A DNA stretch of 64,000 nt from Citricoccus sp. SGAir0253 (GTDB lineage Bacteria > Actinomycetota > Actinomycetes > Actinomycetales > Micrococcaceae), in contig NZ_CP039424.1 of NCBI RefSeq assembly GCF_005877055.1, forward strand, positions 2,604,001 to 2,668,000, written 5' to 3'. Shown piece by piece: positions 35,340 through 42,795 of this stretch. A model generated the notes under the pieces. That model saw only the letters and a list, made by a program, of their open reading frames with translations. It was not told where the DNA came from and made no database searches. Both the position numbers and the translations under genes were made by a program. Each line of letters starts with the position of its first letter. Position 1 is the first letter of the stretch.

Positions 35340-36284
35340 TCAGCCCTTGACCGCGCCAGAGGTCAGGCCGGCGACGATCTGCTTCTGGAAGAGCATGACC
35401 AGCAGCACCACGGGGATGGTGACGATGATCGCTGCGGCCGAGATCGCCCCCGTGGGCGACTCGAACTGGGAGGCGCCCGTGAAGAACGCCAGGGCTGCGG
35501 GGACCGGCCGGGCGGCCTCGGTGGATGTCAGGGAGATGCCGTACACGAAGTCGTTCCACGCGATGAAGAAGGCGATGATCGCCGTCGTGAAGACACCGGG
35601 CGCGGCCAGCGGCACGATCGCCTTGCGGAACGCCTGCAGCGGGGTGGCCCCGTCCACCTGCGCGGCCTGCTCCAGCTCCCAGGGGATCTGCTGGAAGAAG
35701 GCCGCCAGCGTCCAGATGGAGATCGGCAGCGTCAGGGACAGGTACGGGATGATCAGCCCGGGCCAGGTGTCGTAGAGCCCGATCGTGCGCCACATGTTGA
35801 ACAGCGGGGTCACGAGCGAGATGACCGGGAACATGGACACCATGAGCGAGACCGTCAGCACGATCTTCTTGCCCGGGAAGTCGAGCCGGGCGATCGCGTA
35901 GGCGCACAGGGTGGCCAGGACCACGGCGATCGCCGTGGCGATCAGGGAGATCCCGATCGAGTTCCACAGGGCGGTCAGGAAGAGCTCCTGGGAGTCGCCC
36001 ACGAAGATCTCCTGGTAGTTGACCCCGGACCACGTGGTGGGCAGGAACTTCCCGTTCGACAGGTCGGCCGGCGTCTTGAAGCTGGTGGCCAGGATGGAGG
36101 CCACGGGGAACAGGCACCACACGGCGACCAGGATGGTGATCACCCACCAGCCGATGGTCGTGTTCCGCTTGGCCCGCCGGGCCTTGTTCTGTCCCTCCAC
36201 CTCCTCCGGGGTGAGGGTCTCGGCGCCCGCGGCGCCGCCGGCTCCAGCGGGGCGTGCGCCCCGGGCAGTGCTCACGGTGCTCAT
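35340..36284 (-). CDS. Sugar ABC transporter permease, MalG/SugB type
   Basis: This 314-residue permease has six main membrane helices and the EAA loop EQAAQVDGATPLQAFRKAIVPLAAPG near residue 215. A cytoplasmic N-terminal extension of about 35 residues is rich in Ala/Gly, then RRAKRN. It is the second permease of the sugar importer. Its ATG overlaps the stop of the first permease (ATGA at 36281-36284), so they are translationally coupled. Confidence 0.92.
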   Translation of the reverse strand: MSTVSTARGARPAGAGGAAGAETLTPEEVEGQNKARRAKRNTTIGWWVITILVAVWCLFPVASILATSFKTPADLSNGKFLPTTWSGVNYQEIFVGDSQELFLTALWNSIGISLIATAIAVVLATLCAYAIARLDFPGKKIVLTVSLMVSMFPVISLVTPLFNMWRTIGLYDTWPGLIIPYLSLTLPISIWTLAAFFQQIPWELEQAAQVDGATPLQAFRKAIVPLAAPGVFTTAIIAFFIAWNDFVYGISLTSTEAARPVPAALAFFTGASQFESPTGAISAAAIIVTIPVVLLVMLFQKQIVAGLTSGAVKG

Positions 36285-37270
36285 TTGCGTCCTCCCCGTC
36301 CGCCGGCCAGGTCCACGTTGAAGACCTTGACCGCGATCAGTGCGATGATGCCCACGCACAGGAACAGCACGACCGAGACGGCCGAGCCGAGCCCGATCTC
36401 GAGTCGCCCGATCGAGGTGCGGTAGGCCAGCAGCGACAGCACCTCGGTGCCGTAGGCGCCGTTGGTCATGATGAAGACCGAGTCGAAGACGCGGAAGGCG
36501 TCCAGGGCCCGGAAGAGGACGGCCACCATGATGGCCGCCTTCATGTTCGGCAGGATGACCCGCCACAGCCGCTGCCACCAGTTCGCCCCGTCCACGGCCG
36601 CCGCCTCGGACAGGTCGTCGGGGACCTGGGCGAGCCCGGCGAGCAGCAGCAGGGAGATGAAGGGGGTGGTCTTCCAGATCTCCGAGAACATGATCACCAG
36701 CAGGGCCGTGCTGCCCTGGGCGAACCAGTTCAGCTCGGCGTCGATCCCGGGCAACCAGCTGAACCAGTTGTTGATGAAGCCGGAGTCGATGCTGAACATG
36801 TAGTACCAGGAGAAGGCCGAGACCACGGTGATGATCCCGTAGGGCACGAGGATCACCGTGCGGACCAGCCCCCGGGTGGCCTTGATCGCCTTGTGCATGA
36901 TCATCGCCAGCGCGAAGCCGAGGATCAGCTCCACGAACACCGTGACCACGGTGATCAGCGCGGTCACGCCCAGCGCGCTCCAGAACACCCCGTCGGCGAG
37001 GATGGTGGCGTAGTTCTGCAGGCCGATGAACTCCCGCTCGTCCGGGGCGGTGAGGCGGTAGTTGAACAGCGAGTCCCACAGGGCCTGGAGCACGGGGTAG
37101 AAGATGACGGCGACCATGATGATGAACGCCGGTCCCGCCAGCCACCAGCCCAGCCGCGCCTCGGCCCTGGACCGCTCCGAGCGGGGCGCCCTGCGGCGTC
37201 CGCGCCGGGCGGACGGATCCTCGGCCGCGTCGGGATCGACGGCCGGCACATTCGTCGGAACAGAGGTCAC
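36281..37270 (-). CDS. Sugar ABC transporter permease, MalF/SugA type
   Basis: This 329-residue permease has six helices. A charged N-terminus ([18 protein letters not shown]) precedes the first helix, and the EAA loop is EAAAVDGANWWQRLWRVILP. The GTG start at 37270 overlaps the stop of the binding-protein gene (GTGA), which couples it to the lipoprotein. Cargo is inferred to be a di- or oligosaccharide. Confidence 0.92.
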   Translation of the reverse strand: MTSVPTNVPAVDPDAAEDPSARRGRRRAPRSERSRAEARLGWWLAGPAFIIMVAVIFYPVLQALWDSLFNYRLTAPDEREFIGLQNYATILADGVFWSALGVTALITVVTVFVELILGFALAMIMHKAIKATRGLVRTVILVPYGIITVVSAFSWYYMFSIDSGFINNWFSWLPGIDAELNWFAQGSTALLVIMFSEIWKTTPFISLLLLAGLAQVPDDLSEAAAVDGANWWQRLWRVILPNMKAAIMVAVLFRALDAFRVFDSVFIMTNGAYGTEVLSLLAYRTSIGRLEIGLGSAVSVVLFLCVGIIALIAVKVFNVDLAGGRGGRK

Positions 37271-38577
37271 AGCAGCGACTCCCCTCGCAGCACTTCCTGG
37301 ATGAACTGGCCGGTCTCGGCCGGAGTGGTCTCGGGGTTCACGCTCGACGGCGGGGTGAACCGCTGCTGGATCGCGGTGGAGACCTCGTTGTAGTACGGCG
37401 TCTGGGGCCGCGGCTTGGCCAGGTCGAGGGAGTCACGGATGACCGGGGCCATCGGGAACTTCTCCTCGACGCTGGGATCATCGAAGGCACTCGCGCTCGA
37501 GGGCGGGTTGCCGTTGGTGACGAAGTACTGGGTCTGGTGCTCCGGGGTCACGATGCACTGCACCGCGTCCCACGCCAGGTCCTGGTGCTCGGAGGCCGCC
37601 CCCACGCCCAGGTTGATGCCGCCGAGCGGCGGGGCCGGGTCCTTGCCCTCCTCCATGGCCGGGTACAGGCCCCAGCCGATGTCATCCGGCAGGTCCGCAG
37701 GCAGGGCCCCGTCCTCCACGGCGCCGTTGGTGGCCGGCCAGACGAAGGGCCAGTTGACCATGAACGAGCCCGAGTCGCCCTGGAACAGCAGCATCGACTC
37801 GTTCTCCGCCTGGGTGGCCAGGCCGGCGCTGCCCAGGCCCTCCTGGCCGATCGTGGAGATGACCCCGGCCGCGGCGCGGCCGGCATCCGTGTCCAGCCCC
37901 AGCCGGACCTCGTCCGCCGAGGCCTCGGGGTTCTCCAGGATGTGGCCGCCGGCCGACTCGATGAGGGCGTTGAGCCACACGGTCATGGACTCGGCCCGCG
38001 CCCCCTGGACGCCGATCTCCTTGTCCTGGTCCGCTGCCGCCTCGATGAGCTGGTCCCACGTGACCTGCCCCTCCATGTCCAGCCCGGCCTCCTGGGCCAC
38101 CGACTTGCGGTACCAGAGCAGCTGGGTATTGGCCCAGAACGGGACGGTGACGACCGTGTCCTTCCAGGTGGCGCCGGCCAGGGCGCCCTCCAGGGTGTCC
38201 TTCGTGGTCGCCTCGACCACGTCCGACGGCGGCACGGCCAGGAAGCCGGGCTCGGCCAGTTCGGGGATGAACGGCGGGTCGAGGGACATGATGTCCATGG
38301 ACGTGTCCCCGGCCGCCAGCCGGCGGGTGAGCTGCTCGCGCTGGGAGGCCGCCTCGTTCGGGAGGACGGACGTCTCGATCCGGTAGGCGCCCTCGGCCTG
38401 CTCGGTGCACTGCTGGGCGATCTCGGCCTGGCCGCCGTCGTCCGGGTTCGTGTACCAGGTCAGCACGGGGGTGTCGTCGGCCGGGGCGCACCCGGCGATC
38501 ACCAGGGCCGCCGTGGCGGTGACCGCCACCCCAGCCCACCGGCGCGCGCTGCCCCCACTCCGTCGGAATTGCCTCAT
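37267..38577 (-). CDS. Sugar-binding lipoprotein (family 1 SBP, LpqY-like)
   Basis: This 436-residue extracellular binding protein has a signal peptide ending in LVIAGC with lipid-attached Cys30, then a mature domain with LTWYTNPDDGG, DIMSLDPPFIPELAEPGFL and ANTQLLWYRKS. The last motifs resemble, from memory, mycobacterial LpqY, the trehalose-binding protein; with the gene order SBP-A-B-C this makes trehalose or a similar disaccharide a reasonable guess. The start is ATG 38577 with SD GGAGGT 9 nt upstream; the longer frame to 38667 has no signal-peptide logic. The promoter is predicted at 38687-38715. Confidence 0.9.
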   Translation of the reverse strand: MRQFRRSGGSARRWAGVAVTATAALVIAGCAPADDTPVLTWYTNPDDGGQAEIAQQCTEQAEGAYRIETSVLPNEAASQREQLTRRLAAGDTSMDIMSLDPPFIPELAEPGFLAVPPSDVVEATTKDTLEGALAGATWKDTVVTVPFWANTQLLWYRKSVAQEAGLDMEGQVTWDQLIEAAADQDKEIGVQGARAESMTVWLNALIESAGGHILENPEASADEVRLGLDTDAGRAAAGVISTIGQEGLGSAGLATQAENESMLLFQGDSGSFMVNWPFVWPATNGAVEDGALPADLPDDIGWGLYPAMEEGKDPAPPLGGINLGVGAASEHQDLAWDAVQCIVTPEHQTQYFVTNGNPPSSASAFDDPSVEEKFPMAPVIRDSLDLAKPRPQTPYYNEVSTAIQQRFTPPSSVNPETTPAETGQFIQEVLRGESLL

Positions 38578-38644
38578 CAGTCGCGTACCTCCGGTCCGGT
38601 TCCCACTCCACGGCGCCCTGGCTGCCGGCCGCCGGGTCCCCCGA

Positions 38645-38715
38645 GGGAGCCGGTCCCACCGTGTCACGGGTCACCGTCTGGGGGGAAGCCTATGCCTGAA
38701 GTGGACGTTTCCCAA
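38645..38715 (-). promoter_or_regulatory. Promoter and candidate operator of the sugar ABC operon
   Basis: On the minus strand, -35 TTGGGA (38710-38715) and -10 TAGGCT (38687-38692) are separated by 17 nt and would give a leader of about 100 nt. Within the leader, GGGACCGGCTCCC (38645-38657) is an imperfect LacI-type dyad (GGGA / TCCC arms) similar to, but 1 bp longer than, the palindrome at 32259-32272. Confidence 0.5.
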
Positions 38716-38785
38716 GGGGCGGCCCCCGCCCCCTCGTCCTCGTCGCCCGGACCACCGCGGCCCGCCCATGGCCTACGCTCGATCC

Positions 38786-40294
38786 ATGGGCACCGAGGTC
38801 GAGTCGAGCACGTACACCCGCTCCGAGCGCACCCGCTACCGGGAACGGCTGGAGGCCTCCCTGGAGGAACTGAAGGCCTACCTCGCCGCGGGGGAGTTCT
38901 CCGACGCGGGACGGATCGGCCTCGAGCTCGAGCTGAACCTCGTGGACGAGGACCACCAGCCGGCCCCGCTCAACCACGAGGTGCTCGCCGCGATCGACGA
39001 CCCGGCGTTCCAGACCGAGCTGGGCCGGTACAACATCGAGCTGAACCACCCCTCGCTGACCATCCACGGCCACGGGCTGAAGGACCTCGAGGAGTCGCTG
39101 CGCGCCGAACTGGACCGGGCGGACGACCGGGCCGTGCGCGCCGGGGCGCACCTGTACGCCGTCGGGATCCTGCCGACCCTGGACGGGGAGGACCTGGCCG
39201 GGGAGGGCTGGATCAGCGAGGGCAACCGCTACGCCGCCCTGAACACGGCCGTGCTCGAGGCCCGCGGGGAGGACATCCTCATCGACATCGAGGGGCCCGA
39301 GCACCTGTCCTACTACGCCAAGGACATCGCCCCGGAGTCCACGTGCACCTCGATGCAGCTGCACCTGGAGGTGTCCCGGGAGCGGTTCGGGCCGGTGTGG
39401 AACGCCGCGCAGTCGATCGCCGGCCCCCAGGTGGCGCTGTCCGCGAACTCGCCGATGTTCCTGGGGGCGCGGCTGTGGGCCGAGACGCGCATCCCGGTGT
39501 TCCAGCAGGCCGTGGACACCCGCGGGCCCGAGCTGGCCCGCCAGGGAGTACGGCCCCGCGTGTGGTTCGGCGAGCGCTGGATCCAGGGCATCGAGGACCT
39601 GTTCGAGGAGAACATCGCCTTCTTCCCGGCGCTGCTGCCGGAGCGGCCCTCCCCCGAGGCCGCGGCGCCGCGGGCCTCGGGCGCGCCGGCCCTGCCCGAG
39701 CTGCTGCTGCACAACGGCACCGTCTACCGCTGGAACCGCCCCATCTTCGACCCGGGACGGGACGAGCGGACCACGGAGACGGGCACCATCCCGGCCCTGC
39801 CGGCCAACCTGCGGGTGGAGAACCGGCTGCTGCCCGCGGGGCCCACCGTGGTGGACATGGTGGCCAACGCGGCGTTCTTCTTCGGCCTGGTGCGGTACCT
39901 CGTGGACCGGGAGGAGAACCCGTGGGAGCGGATGTCCTTCGCGGTGGCCCGCACGAACTTCTACGAGTGCGCCCGGCACGGGCTCAACGCCTCGGTCTAC
40001 TGGCCCGGCTACGGCGACCTGCCCGTCACCGAGCTGCTGGACCGGCACCTGCTGCCCGCCGCGCGGCACGGCCTGGAGCTGCTGGACGTGGACGACGCCG
40101 TCGCGGACGGCTACCTGGACGTGCTGACCGGCCGCACCCGGACCGGCCAGAACGGCTCCACGTGGATGACCCGCTCCCTGGCCCGGCTGGAGGACGCCGG
40201 GCTGTCCCGCGGCCGGGCGCTGGCCCGGCTGGTGCGGGACTACGGCGAGCACATGCGCTCCGGTGAGCCGGTACACACCTGGCCCCTGCCGTAG
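38786..40294 (+). CDS. Glutamate-cysteine ligase family protein (GCS2-like)
   Basis: This 502-residue protein has a carboxylate-amine/glutamate-cysteine ligase fold. The acidic substrate/metal motif GLELELNLVDED lies near residue 43, with ELGRYNIELNHPS, STCTSMQLHLEVS and FFFGLVRYLVDREENPWERM following. Actinobacterial members are annotated as glutamate-cysteine ligases, but ordinary mycothiol producers do not need glutathione, so the true product could be another gamma-glutamyl amide. ATG 38786 follows the -10 TACGCT (38774-38779) by 6 nt, so it is leaderless. It is divergent from the sugar ABC operon. Confidence 0.78.
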   Translation: MGTEVESSTYTRSERTRYRERLEASLEELKAYLAAGEFSDAGRIGLELELNLVDEDHQPAPLNHEVLAAIDDPAFQTELGRYNIELNHPSLTIHGHGLKDLEESLRAELDRADDRAVRAGAHLYAVGILPTLDGEDLAGEGWISEGNRYAALNTAVLEARGEDILIDIEGPEHLSYYAKDIAPESTCTSMQLHLEVSRERFGPVWNAAQSIAGPQVALSANSPMFLGARLWAETRIPVFQQAVDTRGPELARQGVRPRVWFGERWIQGIEDLFEENIAFFPALLPERPSPEAAAPRASGAPALPELLLHNGTVYRWNRPIFDPGRDERTTETGTIPALPANLRVENRLLPAGPTVVDMVANAAFFFGLVRYLVDREENPWERMSFAVARTNFYECARHGLNASVYWPGYGDLPVTELLDRHLLPAARHGLELLDVDDAVADGYLDVLTGRTRTGQNGSTWMTRSLARLEDAGLSRGRALARLVRDYGEHMRSGEPVHTWPLP

Positions 40295-40307
40295 CCGGTC
40301 CCGGCCG

Positions 40308-40368
40308 GTCACGTGCACGACGCGCGTCGCGACACGCCGCGCCGGACCCCATGCAGCGTGTACGTGAC
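40308..40368. terminator. Long inverted repeat between convergent genes
   Basis: Arms GTCACGTGCACG (40308-40319) and CGTGTACGTGAC (40357-40368) match at 11 of 12 positions and flank 37 nt, between the stops of the GCS2-like gene (40294) and phzF (40382). It is probably a bidirectional terminator, although the long loop leaves a protein-binding role open. Confidence 0.5.
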
Positions 40369-40381
40369 GGAGCGGGCGGGC

Positions 40382-41224
40382 TCAGGCCAGGGCGGTGCCC
40401 CGGAAGCACGTCACGGTGGCGCCGCCGACCCAGACCTCCCCGTCCTCGGTGCACGTGATCGTCACCTCGCCGGTGCGGCCCAGCCGGGTGCCCTGCGCGA
40501 CGCGGTACCGGCCGGACACGGCACCCGTGCGCAGCATCCACTGGGCCACGGAGGCGTTGAGGCTGCCGGTGACGGGGTCCTCGGGCACGCCGATGCCGGG
40601 GATGAAGGCCCGGATCTCGAAGGCGGGGTCCGCCCCGTCCGGGTGGGCGCCGATCGCCCCGACCGGCAGGTCCGGCAGCAGCGACATGTCCGGCTCGAGC
40701 TCCAGCACGGCCCGGGCGTCGGGCAGCACGACGGCGGCCCAGCCCGGCCCGTTGTCCACCCACTGGTGGGCGAGGATCCGGTCCCGGGGCACGCCGAGGG
40801 CGGCCGCGACGCGCTCGACGTCGCCGGGGTCCAGGTCCCCCGAGCGGACGGTGGGCGGGGCCTGGAAGTGGAGGGCGCCGTCGTCGTGGCGGAGCGTCAC
40901 CAGCCCGGCCGCGCACTCCTGGACGATGCGCCCCTCGCGCCGGGGGCGGCCGCCGGCCTCGAGCCAGGCGTGCGCCGAGCCGAGCGTGGGGTGCCCGGCG
41001 AACGGCAGCTCTCCGCCGGGGGTGAAGATCCGCAACCGGTAGTCCGCGGCGTCCGTGGTCGGGGGCAGCACGAAGGTGGTCTCCGAGAGGTTGGTCCACC
41101 GCGCGATGCGGGCCATGTCCTCGTCCGCGATCCCCTCGGCCCCCAGCAGGACCGCCACGGGATTGCCCCCGTAGGCGGTGGCGGAGAAGACGTCGACCTG
41201 GGCGAACGGGCGGGAGCGGGGCAT
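40382..41224 (-). CDS. PhzF family epimerase/isomerase-like protein
   Basis: This 280-residue protein has the PhzC/PhzF fold (two diaminopimelate epimerase-like domains). The catalytic Glu is E48 in WTNLSETTFVLPP, the first domain has RIFTPGGELPFAGHPTLGSAH, and the second has EDPVTGSLNASVAQWM. No phenazine genes are near, so a general isomerase role is more likely. It is leaderless: TACACT (41231-41236, minus strand) ends 6 nt before ATG 41224. It is divergent from the GNAT gene across only 39 nt. Confidence 0.88.
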   Translation of the reverse strand: MPRSRPFAQVDVFSATAYGGNPVAVLLGAEGIADEDMARIARWTNLSETTFVLPPTTDAADYRLRIFTPGGELPFAGHPTLGSAHAWLEAGGRPRREGRIVQECAAGLVTLRHDDGALHFQAPPTVRSGDLDPGDVERVAAALGVPRDRILAHQWVDNGPGWAAVVLPDARAVLELEPDMSLLPDLPVGAIGAHPDGADPAFEIRAFIPGIGVPEDPVTGSLNASVAQWMLRTGAVSGRYRVAQGTRLGRTGEVTITCTEDGEVWVGGATVTCFRGTALA

Positions 41225-41263
41225 GGGGCGAGTGTAGTGCGCGCCCGGTGGGAGAATCGGACC

Positions 41264-41785
41264 ATGCCCCTGATCCTGCGCCCGCCGCGAGCCGAGGACG
41301 AGGCCGCCCTGCGGCGGATGCACGAGCAGCTGCTGGCCGACCGGTTCGAGGTCCTGCTCGTGGACGGCACGTGGGAGGAGGTGCTGGAGACGCTGCGCCG
41401 GGAGGCGGCCGGGGTGGACCTGCGGCCGGGCTGGGTGCGCTCGGACTTCCTCGTGGCCGAGGTGGACGGGATCCCGGTGGGCCGCGTGTCCATCCGGCAC
41501 GAGCTCAACGAGCAGCTGCTGCAGGTCAACGGGCACGTGGGCTACGCGGTGGCCCCGGAGCACCGCCGGCGCGGCCACGCCACCGAGATCCTCCGGCAGT
41601 CCGTGGCCCGGCTGGCGGCCCTGGGGGTGGAGCGGGTGCTCGTGACGTGCGACGAGGACAACGCCGGCTCCGCAGCGGTGATCGAGGCCAACGGCGGGGT
41701 GCTCGAGGACGTCCGCACGGTTGGCGAGCGGCGCGTCCGCCGGTACTGGATCGACGCCGGCGCCCCGGCCCCGCGCACCGGGTAG
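41264..41785 (+). CDS. GNAT family N-acetyltransferase
   Basis: This 173-residue acetyltransferase has LRPPRAEDEAALRRMHEQLL at the N-terminus, the acetyl-CoA loop VAPEHRRRGHATEIL (motif A, R/Q-x-x-G-x-A type) and the VLVTCDEDNAGSAAVIEANGG segment in which an Asn-containing helix contacts CoA. The target substrate is unknown. ATG 41264 follows a -10 GAGAAT (41252-41257) by 6 nt. Its stop is only 3 bp from the convergent reductase stop. Confidence 0.87.
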   Translation: MPLILRPPRAEDEAALRRMHEQLLADRFEVLLVDGTWEEVLETLRREAAGVDLRPGWVRSDFLVAEVDGIPVGRVSIRHELNEQLLQVNGHVGYAVAPEHRRRGHATEILRQSVARLAALGVERVLVTCDEDNAGSAAVIEANGGVLEDVRTVGERRVRRYWIDAGAPAPRTG

Positions 41786-41788
41786 GGG

Positions 41789-42763
41789 CTACCGGCCGGC
41801 GGCGAAGCGGCTCGTGGGCGGTGCCGGGCGCGGCGCGCTCCCGGTCGAGCGGCCGCCGCGCAGGGAGGTGGCGCAGGCGATGCCCGCGGCCACGCCCTGG
41901 CCCATGGCGATGGCCACGAGCTGCAGGCCCGGGGCCAGGTCACCGGCCGCGTAGACCCCGGGCACGCTCGTGAGCTGGAAGCCGTCCACGAGCACTTGCC
42001 CGTCCTCGTCCAGGTCGCAGCCGAGCGCGCGGGCCAGCGCGTTCGCCGGCCGGTGCGCATAGGAGAAGAACACGGCGGCCCCCGGCACCACCGTCCCGTC
42101 CGCGAGCACCACCCCGGACAGCTCACCGGGTGCGCCCGCCAGGGCCGCGGCCCGGCCGTCCACGACCTCGATGCCGTGCTCGGCCAGCGTCCGACGCTGC
42201 CCCTCCTCGAACGCGGCCCCGGCGGCGTCCGTGACGATGCGCACGGTGGCCGCCCAGTCCAGCAACTCCGAGGCGAACGCCGGGACCTGCGGGCCGTCCC
42301 CGAGGACGACGACGTCCCGGCCGCGGACCTCGAAGCCGTCGCACGCGGGGCAGTGGTGGACGTCGAGCCCGTAGTGCGCCGAGAGTCCCTCGAGCCCGGG
42401 CAGCCGGTCCCCCACGCCGGTGGCGATCACCACGCGGGCCGCGGCGACCTCGTGCCGGCCGTCCACGACGGCGGTGAACCCCCGCTCCACGTCCCCGCAC
42501 ACCTCGGTCACGGTGCCGGCGGCCAGCCGGACGTCCGGATAGGGCTCGAGCCCCGCGCGGAGGTCCGCGAGCAGTTCCGCCGGGGGGACGGGGTCCCGGC
42601 CGGGCACCCCGTGGGCCAGGGCCGCGGGGAGGTTGCGCTGGTGGCCGGAGTCCACCACGAGGGTGTGGCGCCGGTACCGCCCGAGCCACAGGGCCGCGGA
42701 CAAACCCGCGGGGCCGCCCCCGATCACGAGGGCGTCGACGGCGGCGGGCAGTTCCTGGTCCAC
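41789..42763 (-). CDS. Thioredoxin reductase-like FAD/NAD(P) oxidoreductase
   Basis: This 324-residue flavoprotein is of TrxR type. The FAD motif is ALVIGGGPAGLSAALWLGRY, the redox-active pair is Cys-Pro-Ala-Cys in HHCPACDGFEVRG, the NADPH motif is diverged (VVVLGDGPQVPAFASELL), and the C-terminal FAD motif is GVYAAGDLAPGLQ. No thioredoxin gene adjoins it, so it may serve another partner, such as a gliotoxin-type or ferredoxin-like substrate, or act as a ferredoxin/flavodoxin reductase relative. The GTG start at 42763 is set by the -10 TACGGT (42771-42776) at 7 nt; the longer frame to 43027 lies inside hrpB. Confidence 0.82.
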   Translation of the reverse strand: MDQELPAAVDALVIGGGPAGLSAALWLGRYRRHTLVVDSGHQRNLPAALAHGVPGRDPVPPAELLADLRAGLEPYPDVRLAAGTVTEVCGDVERGFTAVVDGRHEVAAARVVIATGVGDRLPGLEGLSAHYGLDVHHCPACDGFEVRGRDVVVLGDGPQVPAFASELLDWAATVRIVTDAAGAAFEEGQRRTLAEHGIEVVDGRAAALAGAPGELSGVVLADGTVVPGAAVFFSYAHRPANALARALGCDLDEDGQVLVDGFQLTSVPGVYAAGDLAPGLQLVAIAMGQGVAAGIACATSLRGGRSTGSAPRPAPPTSRFAAGR

Positions 42764-42795
42764 ACGGCACACCGTACGCCACCGGCGGCCGGGGC

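Noticed and set aside
38405-38785. N-terminal extension of the GCS2-like protein
   Set aside because: The upstream part overlaps the divergent sugar-binding protein gene and the promoter; the -10 TACGCT sits 6 nt before ATG 38786.
40382-41224. Phenazine biosynthesis locus because of PhzF
   Set aside because: No other phz genes are present; PhzF-fold proteins are common general isomerases.
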